A DNA stretch of 64,000 nt from Rotaria socialis. Lineage: Eukaryota > Rotifera > Eurotatoria > Philodinida > Philodinidae. The position numbers were made by a program, and so were the translations under genes. Below are positions 24,501-32,899 of the stretch, in pieces (the first letter of the stretch is position 1; each line of letters starts with the position of its first letter). Under the pieces are notes generated by a model, which was given only the letters and a program-made list of their open reading frames with translations, did no database searches and was not told the origin of the DNA. Location: the NCBI GenBank assembly GCA_905331475.1, contig CAJNYU010003862.1, forward strand, positions 58,466-122,465, read 5' to 3'.

Positions 24501-27500
24501 TCCCTTCATTAATATTCGCGTAAATTTTATTCTTTGTGTAAACTTTAGATCATGCGATAATCGATGGTGTCTTTTCACAGAACATTATTCGTGCCTTTTA
24601 GAAAATTGTACTTATCGAAACAATTTTTTTATATTATTTGCAGGAGTATAGCGAGGAGAAATTTCTATCCATTACTTTCATTCCAAACATTGACAGATAG
24701 CGTTGATCGGCAATCATGAGTAGAGGTGTCAGCCGTACGGCTGAGCCGCCGCAGCAGCCGATTTTTCAATAATATCAGCCGCCGCAGCCACCAAATTAGT
24801 AGTAATTTTAAGAATTTTGGGGGAGCCGCCGCTGCGAAAAAACAAGTTTAGCCGTTGCGCCGCTGCAAGAGATAAAAATTTTTGATAGCGTTATTTGCCG
24901 CCGCTGACATCAATACATATGCGATCGAATCGAACATTTTTCTTTTAATTTTCGTCAGTGAATTTTTAACTGAGCCGTCGCCGCCACATAAGAACTCACA
25001 AATATCAGCCGACGCCGCCGCTGTGAAAAAAATTTTAAGAATTTGTAGCAGCCGCCGCTGAAGACATTACTCATTCAAATAACGAGCCGCTGGAAATCTT
25101 CAAAAATTGAAAACTGTTGCCCGCCGTCGCCGTTCAACCCTTCGGCTGACACCTCTAATCATGAGTCTCATAATAATAGTCGCTTGCCAGAATATATAAA
25201 ATTCTTCTTTTGCATATTTTCAGTGCTCTATATAATTCAAGGCGCGAACACAAAAGTTCGATACAGAAAAAATGCTCAAGTTATTCTTTGAACTCTGTTT
25301 CGTTATCTCGTCACCTAAGTGTTGGAGTGTGAAAGACAGCTAGAACTCGCATCTATATCCAGTCTTTACGATTGTCTGCCGAATATCTTCTTACGTAAGA
25401 TACTGTTACATGCCATTTGAAGATAGAAATCATGTACAACAGTTAAAATAATATAATGTAAGCGTAAAATCTGTGACGTTCTGTGTTCTATACACATTCA
25501 CACTAAAAGTGATTTAAAACCTCAAAAATAAAGCTGCAATCAACGGTATTATTAATCTAAATCATCGTGCTATAAAAATCAAATGTGACTTGATTTCAGT
25601 GAATATTTGAATAAGTCATATTAACCAGCGAATGATCAAATGTTTTCGACGATACAGCTGTTTTTACATTTGATAGAAACTGAGTTATTACAAACTGATA
25701 TTAATACCAATGATGGATCTTTTAGTTCTGATGGATTAGATCAGAAATTAGTGAGAACTAGACAATTTTAATAGGAATTCCTCGTGTTTTCACTTTTCAT
25801 ACATTTAAATTATACACAAACGATAACGCAAAACTTATTTCAATTGTCTGATGTTATAAACAAAGATGAGCAGCAGAACAATAGTTAAGAATGACGATAC
25901 AACAACTCAATTACGCAATGAAGATCGTCAGAAGGTAGTTGTTGGAAACAGTGTGATAAAAATAGCGAATTTAAAACACAGACGGGGAGGTTTTGATTCT
26001 CATGAAAGAAAATTCTTCGTTAACAATACAGTTAAATAGACCACAGATTAATAATTTTCAATCGTGAGACGTTTAAACGCCTCTATCGAAATCATGTCAC
26101 ACGATGAAATTCTCAGTCAATATCTTGTAAGTACACTAAATCAACGCAACAGTTTTGAAAAGTTGAGAGACAGTGAAAGAAAAGCAGATTACATCTTTCA
26201 ATCTCTGCAGTTTTTTTTCAAAATTGGAATTATTTTATACGTCAGTTTCCGCGAAGGCATAAATCATTGCAGCGAACAATTTTATCAATGTATTTCAAAT
26301 CGAAACTGCTTGTCACAATAAATTCAAAAAGTAATTTCAAGTTTATATTATGTAACTTATGTAATTTATACAACGAGAAATAAGCGGACTTTTGAACTTG
26401 AAGTTAATTTGTGCTACTTCAAATGATGCACTGTGACGTACTTTTTTACTTCAAGTACGCTGTTTACCCCTTGAATTTATAGTCTGTCTTTTTAGACAAA
26501 CGAAATTCATCGCATGAACACATTTTCACAGGAAAGTGAGCGTGAAAATAAAAATTAGTTCAACGAAAAAGACTGATGCTAAAAGGATAGGCACTAATTG
26601 ACTTTTCTAATTCTTTCTGACTTCGCACATTTTTTTCTGGTTGTTTTTTAGTTTTGAAAGTAAAGATTTGAATGTCAAGTCTTCAGTGTGACAACTCTGC
26701 TGGCATTCCCATCAAAACTGAAAACAAAAGAAAACAAGTCGTAATGAAAGAAATCTGAAAATTTCCTCAAATGTGAAAAAGCTGTTACATCATATTCAAA
26801 GAATACTAGATCGACTAACCTGTAGTAGAAGTATCATCGAGATCATTTGTTGAATAAACACGTAGTTCGATATCATCAACGGCTAAATCGTTACCGCTAC
26901 CTTCAGCAACGTTTGAAATCATCAACAATACGACTGAACTATGTGTCGTTTCGAATGAAATATCGTATTTTGACCAGCTCATATTGTAGCATGCTGGCAC
27001 ATCACCAGTACCTTTTTTTGCAATTACATTCCCACTTTCGTTAATAGCTCTAACTTCAAAACGGATATTTGGTTTATTCAAGCATTTTTCCTTTCTGACA
27101 ACATTTGCGACATAGGCAGAAAATTCATAAAGTCGACCAATATGAAGATCGTCTATTTTATAGTTGAAAATCTGAGGGTCAATTCCCTGCATATTTACCA
27201 AAAACATGTATCCATCGGTATCATTGGTCGTATAATCTGATGCGTTACCATGCCATCCATTATTAAGATCAGGAACTTCATTCACAAAAGCAAACATACC
27301 GTCATTTACGTCAAATGTAAAGCTTTGACTGTGACTTGTAGTGAAATTAAAATCAGCGGGTGTTTTATTGGAAAATAGAGTAGGGCCACTTCCAAATGTG
27401 ATCAAGAAAATTGTTGTGAAATTTAGAGCATCGTTGTCAGGACATAAATCAACAGATTCTATGAAAATACAGAATGAACTTATTTGCAACCTAAGTAAAG

Positions 27501-28354
27501 GTAAAATCAACAGAATTTTGAAGCCTCAAAGAGAAAAAGAGTAAAAAGACAAAAGTTAGATGACTATGCTATCGTACGTTTTCCCTCTTGGACTAATTAT
27601 TTGCATACAAACCTCAACAACGATCTCTAACATAAATTCTAAGATCACTCTTACAATGATGTTCTGAAACGTTTCTTATAGTAACTCTTAAACAAATAAA
27701 AATTGATTCTTCATCATATATGAACTGTATCTTAACTGAATATTTGATGATATAACTTTACGTAGCTAATAGTAGAGATATTCAAAATGAGATTTTCTGT
27801 TTTCCATATGTTTCTTCAACCCTCCCTTTCAAAAGGTTTGGGAATGCAAGAGTAAATTGTTGCTTCTCAACATTTTCCAACATTGTGGTCGCATAAGACA
27901 TGTATTATTTTATTCTAAGTCTATAGTTTCATAATGTGCATATCTGATAGTTGCCTGTGACGAAGGATCGCTGATTCTTCGGTGTTCAGCATTCATTTTA
28001 GTCTTTTCAAGATTTCATGATTAGTCAGTTTCTAACACATTTATGTAATGAGAGAAAGAAGTAACTTATTTTATTATTTCACAAAAGATCAGAAATGGTA
28101 TTACATTAAACCTTTTGTAATACAACTATAGTGTCGGCTATTGCACATGAAAAATAAATTAATAATTTGTATAAAAGTATGGAAATTAGGTATTACAATT
28201 AATTTTCCTAGAAACTGAAACTGGTGTCGTTCATGTAGTCATGAACCAACATTTGATAACAAGAAGAAAAAATTTTTACAATAAATTTACCTGAAATTTT
28301 AATAGTGATTAGCACAATAATCAATTGTACGGAAACCATGTTTTTTATAGACAT
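11317..28354 (-). CDS. Composite gene model: chimeric REJ/GPS surface protein
   Basis: Proposed single gene read right to left: signal-peptide exon 28291-28354; bacterial-type domain exon 26820-27458; half-EGF exon 23529-23612; second bacterial-type exon 22835-23479; NHL exons 20558-21433 and 19176-20060; Thr-rich stalk exon about 18497-18739; EGF exons 16139-16336 and 15928-16077; REJ exons from 15069-15529 leftward; GAIN/GPS exons to a stop at 11317. From the signal-peptide exon to the second EGF exon every border I could place is phase 1, so all domain exons are symmetrical and can be joined without frameshift. That is the classic pattern of exon shuffling. The model is inference: it could instead be two or more genes, since introns of 1.4-3.2 kb separate several blocks. 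Confidence 0.5.
15928..16336 (-). CDS. Two EGF-module exons of the REJ/GPS gene
   Basis: Exon 16139-16336 encodes a Cys-rich EGF module (CQNDGTC, CLCSRGFNGTHCEF) and the start of a second; exon 15928-16077 continues it (CTCLSGWQGVHCEF) and begins a third (NNGTCR). All borders are phase 1 and exon lengths are multiples of three (198 and 150 nt). They sit between the Thr-rich stalk exon and the REJ exons, as extracellular spacers. The intron between the two exons and the flanking coding parts are nearly identical to the exon pair at 29954-30685, showing a recent duplication between the two loci. No calcium-binding consensus was noted. Confidence 0.8.
16337..18496 (-). other. Long AT-rich intron
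   Basis: About 2.2 kb without a recognisable exon on the minus strand, between a GTGAGC donor and a TTTTTCAG acceptor. This is very long compared with the 40-60 nt introns elsewhere in the gene. I found no transposon ends or tandem repeats in it. Confidence 0.4.
18497..18739 (-). CDS. Thr-rich mucin-like stalk exon
   Basis: A 243-nt minus-strand exon between an AAG acceptor and an AG|GTGAGC donor, open in phase 1 at both ends. It encodes about 80 residues made mostly of Thr, Ala, Ser and Glu, with repeats such as VTTEAP, TTEAPT and a run of seven Thr codons (ACT). This is typical of an O-glycosylated extended stalk between adhesive domains. The plus strand of the same DNA gives Val-, Leu- and Ala-rich shadow frames that are artefacts of the trinucleotide repeat. 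It joins the NHL exons upstream to EGF modules downstream. Confidence 0.65.
19176..20060 (-). CDS. NHL-repeat beta-propeller exon (copy 2)
   Basis: Single 885-nt exon with phase-1 borders, TATGTAG acceptor and TGTG|GTAATT donor. It encodes a set of NHL repeats: successive blocks of the type GIFVDSNDTLYAVAQ, GLFIDQSNSLYCSM, GIFVDNNFTLYVADSGNNRI, DIILDLDGNLFIAGNDNSRI and AVRFDSRGNLFVADECNHRI, consistent with a six-bladed propeller. It starts RPKFCPNATWN and ends NSCG, a terminal Cys pair that probably closes the propeller. NHL propellers are ligand-binding surfaces; the ligand is unknown. It is a clear paralogue of the exon at 20558-21433, from an internal exon duplication. Confidence 0.85.
20558..21433 (-). 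CDS. NHL-repeat beta-propeller exon (copy 1)
   Basis: Single 876-nt exon, phase 1 at both ends (TTTTAG acceptor, TGTG|GTAAAT donor). It begins QPKFCPVVSWEANGTT and carries NHL blocks such as GIFVTNDGDIYLDNG, GLFVDRDKNLYCSL, GIFVDIKLNLYVADYGNNRI, DIKVDADGNLFIVDQGNHRI and ALAFDTYGDIFVLDGDNRRI, ending ACG. Same architecture and terminal cysteines as the next NHL exon downstream, with clear but diverged residues. Many N-x-S/T sites fit an extracellular protein. Confidence 0.85.
21434..22834 (-). other. Intron between bacterial-type domain and NHL exons
   Basis: About 1.4 kb. A plus-strand frame at 22298-22636 (112 codons) is the longest, but it has no recognisable motif and lies opposite to the gene, so I do not call it. 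No repeats or transposon ends were seen. Confidence 0.4.
22835..23479 (-). CDS. Bacteroidetes-type surface domain exon (copy 2)
   Basis: A 645-nt exon, phase 1 at both borders (TTTCATAG acceptor, CCAG|GTTAGT donor). Block order: FITFGSGSDRF, then a WHDAAKDHTTNDTDGYMYL segment, YEFSAYFTNI, PNIRFEVRA, STGDIPVYQHMTWSKHG, SSVVLLMISNVGG and GNDLAIDDIQLRV. This order (FGSG, DHT-ND-GYM, YEFSAY, NIxFxVR, TGDIP, VLxMIxN, GNDLAxDDI) is what I know from repeated domains of secreted Bacteroidetes proteins, a MAM/carbohydrate-binding-like jelly roll. The comparison is from memory. About half the residues are shared with the exon at 26820-27458. Probable glycan- or matrix-binding module of the chimeric surface protein. 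Confidence 0.7.
23529..23612 (-). CDS. Small half-EGF exon
   Basis: An 84-nt minus-strand exon (TTTTAG acceptor, AATTC|GTATGT donor) encoding 28 residues with FDCKNNDEDYCECSNDFIG, matching the C-terminal half of an EGF module (CxCxxxxxGxxC). It is phase 1 at both ends and lies only about 50 nt upstream of the second bacterial-type exon, so it would separate the two copies in the protein. It is too short for ORF finders and is supported by splice sites, frame and cysteine pattern only. Confidence 0.5.
24713..25165. mobile_element. Non-autonomous hAT-type MITE with GCC-rich interior
   Basis: Element 24721-25157 (437 bp). It begins TAGAGGTGTCAGCCG and ends CGGCTGACACCTCTA, a perfect 15-bp terminal inverted repeat. 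It is flanked on both sides by the same 8-bp target duplication ATCATGAG (24713-24720 and 25158-25165). An 8-bp duplication and a TAGAG-type terminus are diagnostic of hAT elements. The interior is full of irregular GCCGCCGC and GCAGCCG motifs on both strands with AT-rich spacers, and is far more GC-rich than its surroundings. No transposase frame is present, so it depends on a source element elsewhere. It lies in the long intron between the two bacterial-type exons. Confidence 0.88.
25166..26819 (-). other. Intron sequence right of the hAT MITE
   Basis: No exon with phase-1 borders and recognisable domain was found in this 1.65-kb stretch. Short plus-strand frames such as 26064-26321 have no motif. 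The intron as a whole runs from 23613 to 26819. Confidence 0.4.
26820..27458 (-). CDS. Bacteroidetes-type surface domain exon (copy 1)
   Basis: A 639-nt exon, phase 1 at both ends (TTTTCATAG acceptor, CTACAG|GTTAGT donor). The same block order as the copy at 22835-23479 is present: FLITFGSGPTLF, GNASDYTTNDTDGYMFLVN, RLYEFSAYVANV, KPNIRFEVRAI, GTGDVPACYNMSWSKYD, SSVVLLMISNV, GNDLAVDDIELRV. It follows directly on the signal-peptide exon, whose last base completes the first codon (Glu), so this domain forms the mature N-terminus in the model. Likely a binding module; the bacterial similarity is recalled, not searched. Confidence 0.7.
28291..28354 (-). CDS. Signal-peptide exon of the chimeric surface protein
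   Basis: From the ATG at 28354 the frame gives MSIKNMVSVQLIIVLITIKI followed by Ser and a G|GTAAAT donor. It is a 64-nt exon coding a short basic start and a hydrophobic core, typical of a secretion signal. Its phase-1 donor fits exactly to the acceptor of the exon at 27458 (G joined to AA gives Glu). A longer in-frame start at 28390 (MLYLTHFIRNEA...) is possible. Exon call rests on frame, splice sites and hydrophobicity. Confidence 0.55.
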
Positions 28355-28390
28355 CGCTTCGTTTCGTATGAAATGAGTCAGATAGAGCAA

Positions 28391-29953
28391 TGAAATAGAT
28401 TATGCCACTGTGTGCTTTTTGAACGAGTCTTTTTGACTGAAAGTCACCACACATGTAAATCAGCAAACCACCAAGAGCATTTTTCTGGAAATCTGAAACT
28501 GTTGTCTTTGCATGATCATTTGATAAATGTGCATAACTTCACTATTGATGAAGTTTAATCAAAATTTATCAGTCTGATATTACAAATAGAAAAATGTTTT
28601 GGATTACACTTGTTACATAGCATAGCTCATTGATCTTGCTTTGTGATCTATTGTCTAGTAAGAACTTATCTTCGCAGACAACACTTATGATTGAATTCAA
28701 AATTTTGTTTGAAAACTTCAGTTGGAGTTAAAGTTGCTCACGGACATGAGATAACACATTTTTCTTTCAATCAGTCAACTTTGCTCGACTCTATCGTTCC
28801 TGTTTGTCACAGAGAAAGAACACTGATGAAAAATAAAAACTGCTTGTAAATGGCAATATTAGCCGAACGTGTCACTCTAAAAAGTCACTAAAAGTAAAGA
28901 GAATTCAATATTAATTTAGAAATAAGAATATGTTGTTGCCAATTTTATCATTACTCCTAGTTTCTCTCTCACTGTTTCAAAAACGAAGATCTAAGAATGA
29001 TTCTTTTGCATATACTGTATGTCTTATCATCATGTTTAAGAATTTCGTGTGTGTGTGTGAAATATATTAAAATCTATGGAAACACAAACAGAAATGTTTT
29101 TCGAGACTGTCTGTTGATTGATAAAATATAATTCTAATATTGGCTATTTATTATGAATAATATAAAAATGTACACAACACCCAAAAGAAAATATTCTTCC
29201 CGGGTAGCAAAACCCTTATTTTCCTGATACCACTACAGGACGCAATTAGTAATCGCAGGAGTATGTAGCTATTTCAGTATACTAAATAGCTATCTTGATA
29301 GTGCATCTAGGGCTCGCTATCTTGTTTCTGTTTAGAATCTTCGATTGGAGAAGCAGATATGGCGATAAGAGTGATGATAAAACAAAACTGTATCTAAAAT
29401 AACAGATATGCTCATCAACAATGTGTATCAGGCATGTAACATCAAATATGATTCAAAATAGGCGAGCCTGCACCATTTGCATGAATAGCAGCGTTGAAAT
29501 GGCTGTTTATAATATTAGATTGAAATGCTTTTCATCTATTAATGCCTCTGTTCGCATAATGTACGTATGTACACGAAAGCAAGATTAAATTATGATAGAT
29601 GTATTCAGAATAGAAAAGTACTGCGTGGTGAAGCATACAATCGCTTTTTCGAAAGCAATAATTATAATAAATTATATATTTCCATACTTGTCTACGAATA
29701 ATTCATTGTTTCTTCTCTCTGTATATTTTACATATTATGAGTGAACTTTCTCTTAATCGCAATCAGACTGGGAGATGCAACGCTTTCCTGAAGAACCAAA
29801 ACTCGTATTTATTTTCAGATATTCTTTTTGAAAAGAGAATTTTCTACATCGAGCATGATTTCGCCAGTAGAAATATATGTATTCTGGCAAAGTAAATCAA
29901 GTTATTTTTGTTTCATATTTGTCCTTCGATAGCCATGTCTTCCATTGATGAAA
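28391..29953. other. Intergenic region between the two EGF-containing genes
   Basis: About 1.56 kb upstream of the chimeric gene's presumed first exon and downstream of the membrane-anchored EGF gene. It should hold the promoter of the former. A short GT run near 29047 is the only simple repeat noticed. Confidence 0.4.
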
Positions 29954-30685
29954 TCATTTATTTAGATGAGTTTTGTGGGGAGGGGGGGCATCAACATAAT
30001 CCAATCTTTTGATCAGATGAGGTTTTCGAACTTGTTTTTTTCTTTGAATTCTTTCCAATTCGCCGCGGGCTGGATCAATACCAAAACAATATTTTAGCAT
30101 ATCCATCGTAATAACAAACATAGCAACAGCTACTACAGCAAGAATCGAAATATAAGCAAATGATTTTGAAACAGTTTTTAGCATAATGGTTTTCGGGGAA
30201 GATATTTCACAAAGACGACCAGAATAACTATCACCAAGACATTCACATGTATAATTTTCTAATAATGGTCGGCAAACGCCATTATTCAAACACGAGTTAT
30301 TATCACAGAAGTTTACTATAGATTCGCAATGAACACCTTGCCAACCAGATAGGCATGTGCAAACAAACAATGAATCTGATGTTGCGTTACATGTACCTAA
30401 TAGAAATTACATTCGAGTACTTTATTGAAAATCAAGCAAGAAGGTTTATGTACTTACCATTGTTCAGGCAAGTATATGGTTTACAAGGTCGATAGTCAAA
30501 TTCACAATCTGTACCATTAAAACCACATGGACATGAACAATCGTAACTGTAGTGAGTTCCGTTACATGTTCCATTGTTTTTGCATGGCTGTTTTATGGCA
30601 CATAAACTACTGGACATGTCACAATTGACACCCATCGTCGTATTCGGATTGGGACAAGTGTTATTTGGAACGAATACTGATTATA
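29954..30685 (-). CDS. Membrane-anchored EGF protein (C-terminal part)
   Basis: Two minus-strand exons: about 30470-30685 (TAATCAG acceptor, AATG|GTAAGT donor, phase 1) and 29954-30397 with the stop. They encode CKNNGTCNGTHYSYDC, CGFNGTDCEFDYRPCKPYTC, CTCLSGWQGVHCE and CLNNGVCRPLLENYTCECLG, that is three EGF modules. These are followed by a hydrophobic helix (AYISILAVVAVAMFVI), a basic cytosolic tail with RIQRKKQVRKPHLIKRL, and a Pro-rich end. So it is a type I membrane protein with a 50-residue tail. Exons and the small intron are near-identical to 15928-16336 of the neighbouring gene. The 5' part was not found; an exon with phase-1 donor must lie upstream, and none is obvious before 31.2 kb. 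Confidence 0.75.
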
Positions 30686-30689
30686 AGAT

Positions 30690-31238
30690 TTATAAAAATA
30701 ATGCAGAGAATTAGAAGGAAAACGAAATACGTAAATGAGCTAACTATTTCCTCCTTCAAGTGGAGTTGTTGCTAGGTAATAAAATTATTTATATTCACAG
30801 AAGACGGAATTGAAAATTGATGTGAGTTTCTCAAGTTGAAAACATATGCTACTACATTATCAGAAGCTCGCAGTTGAAATTTTTACTTTGAATGTGCGTT
30901 CTATAATGAATTCTACAATTGACATACACGAACGATTCTATGATTCTATTCAATGAGATTCACATATTTCATGAATAATTTTGCTAATTGCATTTTTCTC
31001 AAAAGCTGTTTTTACACGATAAATCGAGTTTTGCCTTCTGCTTCTATGAAGAGAAATTATTGCAAAATCCTTTATGACCTTCTCAAAAATTCTAAGAAGA
31101 GAATCTAATCACTGAATGATCTCTCCTAACGATACTATCTTGATTTGTTTTGCTTGAGTTTCTGTTCACTAAAAGGAAAGAACAGTTTAAATCATACTAT
31201 TAGAGAAAAATAAACTTTTGTAATTGTACTACGTCGTG
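30690..31238. other. Unassigned stretch upstream of the EGF/TM exons
   Basis: No exon recognised. It could be a long intron of the EGF/TM gene or intergenic sequence; an AATAAA on the minus strand at 31239-31244 suggests that another minus-strand gene ends just to the right. Confidence 0.35.
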
Positions 31239-31246
31239 TTTATTGA

Positions 31247-31350
31247 TTAAAATTCAACCGGAATTCCGCGTACTAGAAATCCTGGTTTGTCGTTTGTCAC
31301 AGCCAAATAGATTTCACGTCGATCGTCTCTGATTGGAAAAAATCTTAATT
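31247..31350 (-). CDS. Probable last exon of an unidentified gene
   Basis: A minus-strand exon from a TGACAG acceptor (31351-31352) to a TAA at 31247-31249, followed three bases later by AATAAA. It reads LRFFPIRDDRREIYLAVTN then DKPGFLVRGIPVEF, which is clearly protein-like. A preceding short exon at about 31418-31453 (DTLEIITQLLV, acceptor TTAACAG, donor C|GTAGAT) joins it in frame. Upstream the locus is interrupted by the fold-back element at 31502-31645, and I find no more exons. It may be a gene remnant. I do not recognise the family. Confidence 0.35.
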
Positions 31351-31501
31351 CTGTCATCAGATACATAAAATAGAAGCATTACTTTTTCCGATCTACGTAC
31401 GAGAAGCTGTGTAATTATCTCTAAAGTATCTGTTAATTGAAAAACAATCATTTGTTTCACATTTGATTTATATACGTACATATATTCTAGGTGAACTTTA
31501 A

Positions 31502-31645
31502 CCAAGGGGGGAAAAGCGTATTTCTGTATTTCCATCTATTTCGAAGTACTTTCTGTGTATTTCTATGTATTTCTACGTATTTCTGTGTATTTCTGTGTAT
31601 TGCAGAGATACAGAAATACATAGAAATACGCTTTTCCCCCCTTGG
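31502..31645. mobile_element. Fold-back/MITE element with tandem core repeats
   Basis: A 144-bp element starting CCAAGGGGGGAAAAGCGTAT and ending with its exact complement (24 bp matched, through TTTCT). The centre contains at least five near-copies of a 10-bp unit GTATTTCTGT with A/G and C variants. No clear target duplication is seen at the borders (left ...ACTTTAA, right CCACGTAG). It is a small non-coding fold-back element; the open frames drawn over it on both strands are artefacts of the palindrome. Confidence 0.75.
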
Positions 31646-32171
31646 CCACGTAGTCCCGAAAATTCCATTCGCTTGAGAAATCACAGTGCATTGTGAGTGA
31701 GGACAAAAAAGATCACTTTCTCAAACATGTCCACATTTGCAATTCTCCGCTCAATCTAACACTCACAGTGATCAAGCCTTAAATTATCAACGTTGTGATA
31801 CAACGTAAAATCGCCAATATTATATAAGTCTAGCCCGAAGGATAGGAACTATAAGACTACATTTCATACCAATATGTGCAAACATGGAAACACAGACACG
31901 ATAATGTATATTTACTATCATTGGCGCCCAACCACTCAAATGAGAACCAAATAGTTACACTCTTGTCTACACCCATCCTCACGCGTACATCCCATACACA
32001 TATCATCGAAACCCAAACTGATGCTCTCAATAGTGCTATAATAGAGAAAAGAGCGATTTAAAACTTTATCAGCTGAAGACCACGCAATGATAAGTTGAAA
32101 AAAACAATCGCTTGAATTAAGAATGCCTTAACTTTTTAAGAGAATAGAAGATTGTCCGAAACTATGATTTA

Positions 32172-32456
32172 TTAATTTCTGCAGTTTTGACTGCCTGGCG
32201 TATAACATCTGGCACCACACAATTGTTGATCTTTTCCACATATGATGAAAGAATTCACAACAGGTATTCCTTGATACTGTTGATGTAAACATTGTTGAAT
32301 TTGAGGACTGTAACAGCGGTAGCCACATACTGACTCGCCATTGTTACAAATGATATTACAATCGCCTGCACTGATAACAGTCAAAATCGCTACTATAACT
32401 TTAATTTGTTGTTTGAACAAATATCCATGTATACGCGTCATCATTTGTGTTCTCAA
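32172..32456 (-). CDS. Small Cys-rich secreted protein with duplicated motif
   Basis: A single-exon frame of 94 residues (or about 89 from the internal MTRIHGYLF start). The N-terminus has a basic start then a hydrophobic core (KVIVAILTVISAG), a signal peptide or anchor. The mature part holds two copies of a motif: IICNNGESVCGYRCYSPQIQ and IICGKDQQLCGARCYTPGSQ, each followed by C, giving the pattern ICx6-7CGxRCYxPxxQxC. Similar Cys-rich repeats occur in secreted eukaryotic proteins, but the function is unknown to me. The gene is isolated in a repeat-rich region. Confidence 0.6.
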   Translation of the reverse strand: MRTQMMTRIHGYLFKQQIKVIVAILTVISAGDCNIICNNGESVCGYRCYSPQIQQCLHQQYQGIPVVNSFIICGKDQQLCGARCYTPGSQNCRN

Positions 32457-32732
32457 TAAGCGATTAAAATTTAGAAAGTTAAAGACAATCGTTGCAATAT
32501 GTCAGTTACCTGTGTGATCGATGCCAGATAGAAAAACGACACTGAAGCAAATGAACATAAGATGAAATATTATGCATATTCTTAGAGCATGCACTTATTA
32601 TTCAAAATTGCTATACTTATATCATTTTAGTACAACACTGATATGAACGAGGGAGTCTTCTAAGTAATAATTAGCAACCAAGCTACTATAGTTTTTTAAG
32701 CAATAAAACCGTAGGAGAATATTATACATCAG

Positions 32733-32832
32733 AGATGGAACCGGTACCGATTTGAGACCGGCCAGTATCGCGAGCCAGGCCGATTACCGATGAGTCGGTT
32801 TGACCTCTTCAGAGTGGTTCCATCGATGATGC
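32733..32832. repeat. GC-rich short inverted repeat, possible hAT remnant
   Basis: A GC-rich patch beginning CAGAGATGGAACCGGTACCG and ending GAGTGGTTCCATCGATG. The GATGGAACC and GGTTCCATC parts are complementary. The terminus CAGAGATGGAACC resembles hAT ends, but no second full terminus or target duplication is visible. Confidence 0.35.
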
Positions 32833-32899
32833 ACGCGTGGATCGATTTAGGCGTATATGTTATCCTTTTTAAATTATACTGTATTGATTGAGATTTCCA

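Noticed and set aside
29046..29062. GT run as telomere-like repeat
   Set aside because: Only a few GT units; not a TGTGGG-type or TTAGGG-type array.
31487..31684. Overlapping frames on both strands
   Set aside because: Created by the palindromic fold-back element, including its 10-bp tandem repeats; translations are low-complexity repeats.
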